DNA of 64,000 nt from Methylobacterium sp. J-090. GTDB taxonomy: Bacteria; Pseudomonadota; Alphaproteobacteria; Rhizobiales; Beijerinckiaceae. Location of the stretch: positions 62,001 through 126,000 of the forward strand of contig NZ_JAKSXV010000031.1 of NCBI RefSeq assembly GCF_022829345.1, given 5' to 3'. Under the pieces are notes generated by a model. It saw only the letters and a program-made list of their open reading frames with translations. It did no database searches and was not told where the DNA came from. A program made the translations under genes and the position numbers. Positions 34,321 through 42,264 of this stretch are shown here, in pieces (position 1 is the stretch's first letter; each line of letters opens with the position of its first letter).

Positions 34321-36573
34321 TCAGCCCAGGATCTTGTCGATGGTGATGGGCAGGTCCCGGATGCGCTTGCCGGTGGCGTGGAACACCGCGTTGGCCACCG
34401 CCGCCGCCGTGCCGACGATACCGATCTCGCCGAGCCCCTTTACCCCCATGGGGTTGGCCTTGTCCTCTTCGTCGACGAAGATCACGTCGATGTCGTGGAT
34501 GTCGGCATTCACAGGTACGTGATATTCGCCGAGATTGTGATTCATGAACCGGCCGAGCGTGTGGTCGAGCATCGATTCCTCCTCGAGGGCCGAGCCGATC
34601 CCCATGACCACGCCGCCGAGGATCTGGCTGCGCGCGGTCTTGAGGTTGATGATCTTGCCGGCCGCGATGGCCGAGACCACGCGGGTGACGCGCACCACAC
34701 CGAGATCTTCGTCGATCTTCACCTCCGCGAACACGGCCGAGTGGGTGTAGGGCGCGAACGCCTTCTGGTGGGCGGCATCCGGCCCGGCCGAGCCCGTGGC
34801 CTCCAGCCTGTCGGTGCCGGTGGCTTTCAGCACGTCCGTGATGGCGATGCCGCGCGTCTCGTCGCCCGTGACCTGAATGCGACCGTCCTGGAACACGGCC
34901 CGTTCGAAATCGACGTTGGCGAGCGGCGAATCGTCGAGGCCGCGCGCCAGGGCGAAGAGCTGCCCGGCGATGTCCTGACAGGCGCGCATCACCGCCGTGC
35001 CGGAGGAGGCCGCCGTCCACGAGCCGCCGGCCAGCGGCGCCTCGGCGAGGTTGGTGTCGCCGAGCTTCGTCGTCACGTCCTCCATCCGCAGGCCGAGGGT
35101 GTCGGCGGCGATCTGGGTGAGGATCGTGTAGGTCCCGGTGCCGATGTCGCCGGTGGAATTGCCGACTTCGAGCCGGCCGTCGGCCGTGAGCGTCGCCTTG
35201 GCGCTCGACTGCATCATCATCGATTCCCAGATGCCCGTCGCCATGCCCCAACCGACGAGTTCGCGCCCGTCGCGCATGGAGCGGGGCTCCGGGTTGCGGG
35301 TCGACCAGCCGAAGCGCTCGGCGCCCTCCGCGAAGCAGGCGCGCAGGGATTTCGAGCTGAACGGCTTGCCCTCAGTGCGGTCCGACTCGCTGTAGTTCTT
35401 GAGGCGCAGGGCGATGGGGTCCTGCCCCGTCTCGTGGGCGAGTTCGTCCATGGCGATTTCGAGCGCCATCACGCCCGTCACGGCACCGGGGGCGCGCATG
35501 TCGGAGGGGGTGTAGGTGTCGAGCTGGGCGAGCTTGTAGGTGAGGGCGACGTTGTCGCAGGCGTAGAGCACGCCCGACCAGTTCACGACGACCTCCTGAT
35601 AATCCTCGAAGTTCGAGGTGCCGGAGATGGCCTCGTGCCGGATCGACCGGAGGCCTCCCTCGGCATCGGACCCGAGCGACACGGTCTGCAGCACGTCGGG
35701 GCGGTAGCCGAACGAGAACATCTGGTCGCGGGTCAGCACCACCCGCACCGAGCGTTCGAGCGCCCGGGCGGCGAGCACGGCGAGGAACAGCTGGTATTGC
35801 GGGCGCAGGCCCGAGCCGAAGCCGCCGCCGAGATACGGGTTGAGGACGCGGACATCCTCCTTCTTCATCCCGAACACCCCGGCGATGTAGCCGTGCGTGT
35901 TCGCGACCCCCTGGATCTTGTCGTAGACGGTGATCTTGCCGTCGCCGTCCCACACCACTGTGGAAGCGTGGGGCTCCATCGGGTTGTGGTGCTCCACGGC
36001 CAGACGGTAATCCTGCGAGACCTTGATGGGCGCGGATTCGAACGCGCCCGGCGCATCGCCCCACGGGGCCGGCGGCGGCTTGATGCCCGAGCGCTTCTTC
36101 GGCGGCTCGTAGGCTAGCTCTCGCTGGGCAGTCAGATCCGTGGTCGGTGCCTCGGCCGCGTAGGTGACGGTCACCAGGGACGCGGCGTGGCGCGCGGTGT
36201 CGAAATCCTCCGCCACCACGAGGGCGACGGGCTGGCCGCTGTAGTGGATCCTGTCGTCGTAGAGGGCCCGGAACGGCGAGCCGGGGGGGGCCACCACGTC
36301 CTGGTAATTGTAGTCGAGCCACGCCGTACGCGGGCGGTTCTCGTGGGTGAGAACCTTGATCACCCCCGGCACGGCCTCGGCGGCCGACGTGTCGATGGCG
36401 GTGATGCGTCCGCGCGCGATGCCGCTCGACACGACGTAGCCGTGAGCGAGGTCGGGCGCGGAGAATTCGCCCGCGTACTTCGCCTGACCGGTGACCTTGG
36501 CCGGGCCGTCGACGCGGCTGCGCGCCGTGCCGACATAGGTGTCCGTGCCGGAGGCGTTGATGGAATTGGCCAT
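34321..36573 (-). CDS. Aldehyde oxidoreductase, molybdopterin-binding subunit (PaoC-like)
   Basis: This 750-residue large subunit belongs to the xanthine dehydrogenase / aldehyde oxidoreductase family and binds the molybdenum-cytosine dinucleotide cofactor. The N-terminal half has the typical KVTGQAKYAGEF and HNPMEPHAST; the C-terminal part has the cofactor motifs and the catalytic glutamate, Glu716, in VKGLGEIGIVG. Cys-type redox centres are absent from this subunit, as expected. Together with the FAD and Fe-S subunits upstream it forms a three-subunit PaoABC-type enzyme that oxidises aldehydes. It is the third gene of the operon, 12 bp after the FAD subunit. No paoD-type maturation factor follows. 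Confidence 0.92.
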   Translation of the reverse strand: MANSINASGTDTYVGTARSRVDGPAKVTGQAKYAGEFSAPDLAHGYVVSSGIARGRITAIDTSAAEAVPGVIKVLTHENRPRTAWLDYNYQDVVAPPGSPFRALYDDRIHYSGQPVALVVAEDFDTARHAASLVTVTYAAEAPTTDLTAQRELAYEPPKKRSGIKPPPAPWGDAPGAFESAPIKVSQDYRLAVEHHNPMEPHASTVVWDGDGKITVYDKIQGVANTHGYIAGVFGMKKEDVRVLNPYLGGGFGSGLRPQYQLFLAVLAARALERSVRVVLTRDQMFSFGYRPDVLQTVSLGSDAEGGLRSIRHEAISGTSNFEDYQEVVVNWSGVLYACDNVALTYKLAQLDTYTPSDMRAPGAVTGVMALEIAMDELAHETGQDPIALRLKNYSESDRTEGKPFSSKSLRACFAEGAERFGWSTRNPEPRSMRDGRELVGWGMATGIWESMMMQSSAKATLTADGRLEVGNSTGDIGTGTYTILTQIAADTLGLRMEDVTTKLGDTNLAEAPLAGGSWTAASSGTAVMRACQDIAGQLFALARGLDDSPLANVDFERAVFQDGRIQVTGDETRGIAITDVLKATGTDRLEATGSAGPDAAHQKAFAPYTHSAVFAEVKIDEDLGVVRVTRVVSAIAAGKIINLKTARSQILGGVVMGIGSALEEESMLDHTLGRFMNHNLGEYHVPVNADIHDIDVIFVDEEDKANPMGVKGLGEIGIVGTAAAVANAVFHATGKRIRDLPITIDKILG

Positions 36574-36585
36574 GTGCGAAAACCT

Positions 36586-37596
36586 CTAGGCGATGCGCTT
36601 GTCGGACTGCGACTGAGGCGTGCCGGCAGCGGCCTGGAACAGGCCGCGAATGATGGCGCGCCGCGCAAGCTCGACCTTGAACGCGTTCTCGGATTGGGGC
36701 TGGGCCGCGGCCACCACGATGTTGGCGGCGGCGGCGAAGGTCTCGTGCGTCGCCGGCTTGCCGGCGAGAAAGGCTTCGGCTTCCGCGTCGCGCCATGGCT
36801 TGTGGGCGACGCCGCCGAGGGCAAAGCGGGCGGACTGGATGGTGTCGCCGTCGAGCGTCATCACCACCGCCACCGAGACCAGGGCGAAGGCGTACGAGAG
36901 CCGGTCGCGCAGCTTGAGGTAGGTGTGGTGCGGTCCGAAATCCTCGTCGGGCAGATCGACGGAGAGGACGATCTCGCCCGGTTTGAGGGTGGTGTCGCGC
37001 TCAGGCGCGTCGCCGGGCAGGCGATGGTACTCGGAAAACGGGATCGTGCGCTCACCCTCGGGCCCGGCGACTCGAACCACCGCGTCGAGGGCGGCCAGGC
37101 CCACGCACATGTCGGAGGGGTGCGTGGCGATGCAGTCCGGGCTGGTGCCGAAGATCGCGTGGATGCGGTTGACGCCGCCGATGGCCGGGCAGCCGGAGCC
37201 GGGCAGGCGTTTGTTGCAGGGCGTCGCGGTGTCGTAGAAATAATAGCACCGGGTGCGCTGGTTGAGGTTGCCGCCGGTGGTGGCGGCGTTGCGCAACTGG
37301 CCCGAGGCGCCGGCGAGAATCGCGCTCGCCAGCAGTGGGTAGCGCGCGGTGACGGTGTCGTCGTACGCCACCGTGGAATTGGTCACGAGCGCGCCGATGC
37401 TGAGCCCCCCGTCGCGGGCCTCGATGGTGTCGAGGGGCAGGCGGGTGATGTCGACGAGCCGGCCGGGCTGCTCGACATTGTACTTCATCAGGTCGACGAG
37501 GTTGGTGCCGCCGGCGATGAAGCGGGCGTTGCCCCCCGCCACCGCCTTCACGGCATCGGCGACGGTCTCGGGGCGGACGTAATCGAAGCGGTTCAT
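36586..37596 (-). CDS. Aldehyde oxidoreductase FAD-binding subunit with 4Fe-4S cysteines (PaoB-like)
   Basis: This 336-residue subunit carries FAD between the Fe-S and molybdenum subunits. It has the FAD motifs FIAGGTNLVDLMK (about 27-39) and TTGGNLNQRTRCYY. Four cysteines, Cys117, Cys127 (TPCNKRLPGSGCPA, also Cys136) and Cys155, match those that bind the extra 4Fe-4S cluster in the PaoB-type subgroup. ATG 37596 overlaps the stop of the Fe-S subunit gene (ATGA). The longer frame through 38130 is the shadow of that gene. The protein is predicted cytoplasmic. Confidence 0.9.
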   Translation of the reverse strand: MNRFDYVRPETVADAVKAVAGGNARFIAGGTNLVDLMKYNVEQPGRLVDITRLPLDTIEARDGGLSIGALVTNSTVAYDDTVTARYPLLASAILAGASGQLRNAATTGGNLNQRTRCYYFYDTATPCNKRLPGSGCPAIGGVNRIHAIFGTSPDCIATHPSDMCVGLAALDAVVRVAGPEGERTIPFSEYHRLPGDAPERDTTLKPGEIVLSVDLPDEDFGPHHTYLKLRDRLSYAFALVSVAVVMTLDGDTIQSARFALGGVAHKPWRDAEAEAFLAGKPATHETFAAAANIVVAAAQPQSENAFKVELARRAIIRGLFQAAAGTPQSQSDKRIA

Positions 37597-38099
37597 TTCG
37601 CGGCTCCCGCGTGCATCACGTCTTCGATGGCATCGACGATGTTGGTGTAGGCGCCGCAGCGGCAGATGTTGCCGCTCATCGCCTCGCGGATCTCTTCGCG
37701 GGACTGGGCGTGGCCCTCGGTCATCATGCCCACCGCCGAGCAGAGCTGGCCGGGGGTGCAGTAGCCGCACTGGAACGCGTCGTGCTCGACGAAGGCCGCC
37801 TGGAGCGGGTGCAGGCCGGCGCCCTCGCTGAGACCCTCGACGGTGGTGATGCTGGCCCCGTCCTTCATCACGGCAAGCGCCAGGCACGAATTGATGCGCA
37901 CCCCGTCGACCAGCACCGTGCAGGCGCCGCACTGGCCGTGGTCGCAGCCCTTCTTGGTGCCGGTGAGATCGAGATCCTCGCGCAGGAGATCCAACAGGGT
38001 AGTCCAGGGGGCCACGTCGAGGGTGCGGGCCTGCCCGTTGATCGTCAGGCTGATGGCGATGGTGTTCGCCGGGCCCGGCGAGCCGCTTTCGATGAGCAT
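37593..38099 (-). CDS. Aldehyde oxidoreductase 2Fe-2S subunit (PaoA-like)
   Basis: This 168-residue subunit has two 2Fe-2S clusters. The N-terminal plant-ferredoxin-type set is Cys52, 57, 60 and 72 (KGCDHGQCGACTVLVDG...INSC), and the C-terminal helical set is Cys111, 114, 146 and 148 (FQCGYCTPGQL, NICRCGAY). Unlike E. coli PaoA, it has no twin-arginine signal before the first domain (MLIESGSPGPANTIAISL), so the enzyme is probably cytoplasmic. It is the first gene of the operon and is divergent from the M20 peptidase gene across 214 bp. Confidence 0.92.
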   Translation of the reverse strand: MLIESGSPGPANTIAISLTINGQARTLDVAPWTTLLDLLREDLDLTGTKKGCDHGQCGACTVLVDGVRINSCLALAVMKDGASITTVEGLSEGAGLHPLQAAFVEHDAFQCGYCTPGQLCSAVGMMTEGHAQSREEIREAMSGNICRCGAYTNIVDAIEDVMHAGAAK

Positions 38100-38313
38100 G
38101 GCGTGTGTCCGTGACAGGAGCGGCGGCCATCGCGGCCGCCGGATTTCAGGAATTTCGTCGAGACGGCCGGGCGGGGAAAATCATCCACCGGCAGCCGGTC
38201 TTTTCGATAACCGTTCCAGATTGGCGGTGTTCCCTGGCCGCATCCCGGGCATGGGTTTGCACCGTCCCGGCGCCTCGGCTAACCCGGTGCTGATTCCAGA
38301 CGAAGGACGTTCG

Positions 38314-39711
38314 ATGGCTGCGCTCGCTCCGGTTCTCAACGACATCGACCGCGATCTCGACAACGCCCTGGAGCGCCTGTTCGCGTTCCTGCGCATCCCC
38401 TCGGTTTCCACCGATCCGGCCTATGCCGGCCATTGCCGCGAGGCGGCGCAGTGGCTGGAAGGCACCCTGACGGCGCTCGGCTTCGAGACCGGCATCCACG
38501 AGACCTCCCTGCACCCGGTGGTCCTGGCCCACGCGCCGAAGCCCGGCACGCCGCACGTGCTGTTCTACGGCCATTACGACGTGCAGCCGGTGGACCCCCT
38601 GGCCCTATGGGAGACGCCGCCCTTCGAGCCGCGCATCGGGCTCAACGCCAAGGGTGAGAAACAGATCGTCGCGCGCGGGGCCTCCGACGACAAGGGTCAG
38701 GTGATGACCTTCATCGAGGCCTGCCGCGCCTGGAAGGCGATGGCGGGCGAACTGCCCTGCGGCGTCACCATCCTGATCGAGGGCGCCGAGGAGAACGGCT
38801 CGCAGGGCCTGCCCGAATGGGTCGCGGCCAATCGCGAAAAACTCGGGGCCGACATCGTCCTCGTGTGCGACACCAGCATGTGGAATCCGACGACGCCGGC
38901 CATCACCACGTCGCTGCGCGGGCTGGCCTATTTCGAGGTGACGGTGCGGTGCGCCGACCGCGACCTGCATTCGGGCTTCTTTGGCGGCGCCGCGCGCAAC
39001 CCGATCCACGTCCTGGCGAAGATCATCGCCGACCTGCACGATTCGGAGGGCAGGGTGGCCCTGCCGGGCTTCTACGAGGGCGTGCGCGAGACCCCGCCGG
39101 AGATTCTCGACCAGTGGAAGGGCCTCGACTTCACGCCGGACAAGTTCTTGGGTCCCATCGGCCTCCACGAGCCGGCCGGCGAGCGCGGGCGCATGCTCAT
39201 CGAACTCGTCCAGTCGCGCCCGGCCTGCGACGTGAACGGCATCATCGGCGGCTATACGGGCGAGGGCACCAAGACGGTGATCGCCGGGGAGGCGAGCGCC
39301 AAGGTCTCGTTCCGCCTCGTGGACGATCAGGACCCGGAGCAGCTCGCCCGGACCTTCGAGGCCTTCGTGCGCGAGCGCATCCCCGCCGACTGCTCCGTGG
39401 AGGTGGTCTGCTACAAGGGCAGCCGAGCGATCAGCCTGCCGTACGACATGCCGGAACTCGATCTGGCCCGCGCGGCGCTCGCCGAGGAATGGGGCGTGCC
39501 CGCCGTGACCATCGGGGCCGGCGGCTCGATCCCCATCGTCGGCGACTTCAAGCGCCTGCTCGACCGCAACACCCTGCTCATCGGCTTCGGCCTCGACGAC
39601 GACCGCATCCACTCGCCCAACGAGAAGTACGACCTCAACAGCTTCCACAAGGGCACCCGCTCCTGGGCGCGCATCCTGGCGGCCTTCGGCGCCGCCGGGC
39701 GGGTGGGCTGA
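38314..39711 (+). CDS. M20 family peptidase / dipeptidase
   Basis: This 465-residue zinc peptidase of the M20 family (related to ArgE/DapE/CPG2, with the carnosinase-like longer form) probably hydrolyses small peptides or N-acyl amino acids in the cytoplasm. Metal ligands are visible as His87 and Asp89 in YGHYDVQP, the bridging Asp near GASDDKG, the catalytic and ligand Glu pair in EGAEENGS, Asp in LVCDTS, and the late His in DDRIHSPNEKYD. A lid or dimerisation domain covers about residues 195-360. ATG 38314 is chosen after the AAGGACGTTCG leader. The long upstream continuation of the frame lacks support. It is divergent from the paoABC-type operon. Confidence 0.9.
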   Translation: MAALAPVLNDIDRDLDNALERLFAFLRIPSVSTDPAYAGHCREAAQWLEGTLTALGFETGIHETSLHPVVLAHAPKPGTPHVLFYGHYDVQPVDPLALWETPPFEPRIGLNAKGEKQIVARGASDDKGQVMTFIEACRAWKAMAGELPCGVTILIEGAEENGSQGLPEWVAANREKLGADIVLVCDTSMWNPTTPAITTSLRGLAYFEVTVRCADRDLHSGFFGGAARNPIHVLAKIIADLHDSEGRVALPGFYEGVRETPPEILDQWKGLDFTPDKFLGPIGLHEPAGERGRMLIELVQSRPACDVNGIIGGYTGEGTKTVIAGEASAKVSFRLVDDQDPEQLARTFEAFVRERIPADCSVEVVCYKGSRAISLPYDMPELDLARAALAEEWGVPAVTIGAGGSIPIVGDFKRLLDRNTLLIGFGLDDDRIHSPNEKYDLNSFHKGTRSWARILAAFGAAGRVG

Positions 39712-39748
39712 GCGCGGCGCGGGATCGCGGCGTCCACCTCCGCTCAGC

Positions 39749-40417
39749 ATGACGATGCCCTCCGAGCAGCGGGTCGCCGGGCAGCTTTTCGCGGAGAGCG
39801 GAGGGCTGTTCGTCGCCCGCTATCCCCTGTCCACCGCCCTGCCGATTCCATTGGCCTTGAGCGAAGGAAACCTCCTGACCTGGGCATTCTGCGGCCTCGG
39901 CCGGGCGGAAGCGGTGGCCCTGATCGTGTTCGCTGCGGACGCAGCCCCTGAGAGCCTCACCGTCACGACGCATTTTCACGACCTGACGGTGACGTTTCCA
40001 CCACCGCGTCCGGGTGCCGACCTCGATCCGGCGGAACGCGCGGCCCTATGCCCGGCCGTGCTCGGTGCCTTGACACCAACGACCTTCGCGCCGCTGTCCG
40101 GGCTGCTGGCCCTCCTCGGCCCCGCCCTGTCTACCCTCACCGAGATGGGTGAAGGCCCGGTCGCCCTGCCCGAACTCGCCCTGACGGGCGCGGCGACCGC
40201 GACCCTGACGGGCAGCCGCGTCCCGAACTTCGTGATGCTGCGCTCCGGCGCCCTCTGGCGCTGCCTCCGGGTCGTGCGCGCCCATCTCAGCTTCGGTGCC
40301 GCGCCCCGCGCCGTCCTCGATCTCGATCCCGTCTGGGGCGAACCCAGCGAAGGCCGGGCCGACGCCGCCCTTCTCGTTGAGGCCGGCGAGATCTTTGCGG
40401 CGCGGGTGCCGGCATGA
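39749..40417 (+). CDS. Hypothetical protein at the head of the glycosyltransferase operon
   Basis: This is a 222-residue soluble-looking protein of unknown function with no signal peptide. It is Ala/Leu/Pro-rich, with alternating short strands (LTVTTHFHDLTVTFPPP) in the first half and a C-terminal block VPNFVMLRSGALWRCLRVVRAHLSFGAAPRAVLDLDPVWGEP. It does not match a family I recognise. Its stop overlaps the next gene's ATG (ATGA), so it is translated together with the glycosyltransferases. It probably belongs to the same surface polysaccharide process, but this rests only on context. An inner ATG (39755) is also possible as the start. Confidence 0.6.
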   Translation: MTMPSEQRVAGQLFAESGGLFVARYPLSTALPIPLALSEGNLLTWAFCGLGRAEAVALIVFAADAAPESLTVTTHFHDLTVTFPPPRPGADLDPAERAALCPAVLGALTPTTFAPLSGLLALLGPALSTLTEMGEGPVALPELALTGAATATLTGSRVPNFVMLRSGALWRCLRVVRAHLSFGAAPRAVLDLDPVWGEPSEGRADAALLVEAGEIFAARVPA

Positions 40418-42264
40418 CCCGGCCGACCGTTCTCGTCGTCGCGCCGATGCCGGCGTTTCCCACCAGCGCCGGCAACCGGCGGCGCCTCGTCACCACCTGC
40501 GAATCCCTGGCGCGCGGCGGCTTTGCCGTCGATCTCGCCTACTTCGCCCACGAGGACCAGATCTACCGCCGCTTCGGCCAGCACCCGCCGACCGACGCGG
40601 CCGCCATGGCCCGCACCTTCCAGCGCACCTTCCGGATCGAGCCGCGGATGGCGGTTCCCCTCAGGACCCGGGCGCACCATTTCGGCATCGACGACTGGTG
40701 CCCCGACGAACTCGTGGACTTCGTCGCCTGGTACTGCGCGGCTCACCCGGAGACCCGCGCCGTCCTCGTCAACTACGTGTTCCTGTCGCGCTGCCTTCGG
40801 GCGGTGCCGCCCGGCATCCTCACCCTCATCGACACGCACGACCGCTTCGCCGACCGGCAGGCCCAGTACCGCCCCTTCAGGGCCGAGCCGAACTTCTTCT
40901 ATACGGACGTGGCCGGCGAGGCGGCGGGCCTCGACCGGGCCGATATCGTGCTGGCGATCCAGGCCGAGGAGGCGGCCCACTTCGCGGAGATCACCCGCGC
41001 CCGCGTCCATCTCCTGCCGCCGCGCTTTCCGGAGCGCCGGCCGTTCCGCGCGCCCGAGCGCCTCGCCCGGATCGGCTTCATCGGCCACGGCAACGACCCC
41101 AACCTGTTCTCGATTCGACGCTTCGCCGAAGCCTGGAGCGCCGATTGGGTCCCGGGTCGCCCGATCCTCATGATCGCGGGCGAAATCTGCACCAGTCTCG
41201 GCAAAGCGCCGCGACCGGGTATCGAATTAGCTGGCTATGTCGAGCGACTGGAGGACTTCTACGATCGCGTCGATCTCGTGGTCGCGCCGATGCTCATGGG
41301 CAGCGGCCTCAAGATGAAGGTCGCCGAAGCCCTGTCCTTCGGTGCGCCGGTCATCGGCACCGGCATCGGCTTCGAAGGGTTCTCGCCGCGCGTGCCGGCC
41401 CATCGTTGCGGGACCGTCGCCGAGGTCAAGCTGGCGGTGCTTGCCCTTCAGGACGACACGGCCGGACTCAAGGCCCTGACCGACGCCTGCGCCCTACTCT
41501 TTGCTGGCTACAACGAGGTGACGCGGACCGGGGAGGAGACCTTTCTGGCACGTCTGCGCGACCGCGGGGGCGGGGAATCGGACAGCCGGACGGATGGGCC
41601 GTCCCCCGAGATTCCGGCCATCGGCCCTCGCACGATGGCGCTGGCCGGTGGCACCCTCACCTGCGTCACCGGCCTCGGCACGGCCGAACAGGACGATGCC
41701 GAACATGGCCTCCTCGTCGCCGTGGAGCGTGCCCCCCCGCTGGGCGCCGGTCCCTACGCGCCCGAGCGCCGGCGCTGGTTCGCGCGCCAGGGGAACGCTC
41801 CATCGCCCACCGCCGATCTCGGTCTCGCGGATGCCGAGGTCGCCCTCGCACCCGAATGGGTAAGGGCACGGCAGCTGCCGGCCGGCTTCCGCGCGGCCCT
41901 GGCGGCCGAATTCGCCGGGGTGCGGCCCGATTGGGAGGCCGGGGCACGTCTGGTCGGCACCGGTGCCGGACGCATCACCCTCACCCTGACCCTCCCGAGC
42001 CACCTCGTCTCGGGACGCCACCCCAACGCGGTCTTCCTGATCGGGCCGGACGCCCCCGTAGAGCTGCGTCTGGAAGCGGCGGCTCCTCTCAGCCTTGCCC
42101 AGGATCTGCCGTTTCGTAGCCGGACCCGCACGGACCTGGCGCCCGTGCCGGCGAGCCTCACGATCTCGGGTCTGGAATTGCCGGCAAAAGATGTTGTGTT
42201 CCTCGTCCTGCACGACGATCTCATCGGCCGCGTCGCACTGCCGGCCGCCGGACCTTGCCCATGA
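40414..42264 (+). CDS. Glycosyltransferase family 4 with an extra C-terminal domain
   Basis: This 616-residue protein has a GT4 (GT-B) transferase over residues 1-395. The N-terminus has VVAPMPAFPTSAGNRRRLVTTCESLARGG; the donor-binding end has DLVVAPMLMGSGLKMKVAEALSFGAPVIGTGIGFEGF, a clear GT4 signature. After residue 400 a separate region of about 215 residues, rich in beta-type segments (ITLTLTLPSHLVSGRHPNAVFLIGPDAPVELRL), has no recognised family and might bind carbohydrate. It overlaps both neighbours by ATGA, so it is the second gene of a four-gene coupled set. The sugar donor and acceptor are unknown. Confidence 0.82.
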   Translation: MTRPTVLVVAPMPAFPTSAGNRRRLVTTCESLARGGFAVDLAYFAHEDQIYRRFGQHPPTDAAAMARTFQRTFRIEPRMAVPLRTRAHHFGIDDWCPDELVDFVAWYCAAHPETRAVLVNYVFLSRCLRAVPPGILTLIDTHDRFADRQAQYRPFRAEPNFFYTDVAGEAAGLDRADIVLAIQAEEAAHFAEITRARVHLLPPRFPERRPFRAPERLARIGFIGHGNDPNLFSIRRFAEAWSADWVPGRPILMIAGEICTSLGKAPRPGIELAGYVERLEDFYDRVDLVVAPMLMGSGLKMKVAEALSFGAPVIGTGIGFEGFSPRVPAHRCGTVAEVKLAVLALQDDTAGLKALTDACALLFAGYNEVTRTGEETFLARLRDRGGGESDSRTDGPSPEIPAIGPRTMALAGGTLTCVTGLGTAEQDDAEHGLLVAVERAPPLGAGPYAPERRRWFARQGNAPSPTADLGLADAEVALAPEWVRARQLPAGFRAALAAEFAGVRPDWEAGARLVGTGAGRITLTLTLPSHLVSGRHPNAVFLIGPDAPVELRLEAAAPLSLAQDLPFRSRTRTDLAPVPASLTISGLELPAKDVVFLVLHDDLIGRVALPAAGPCP

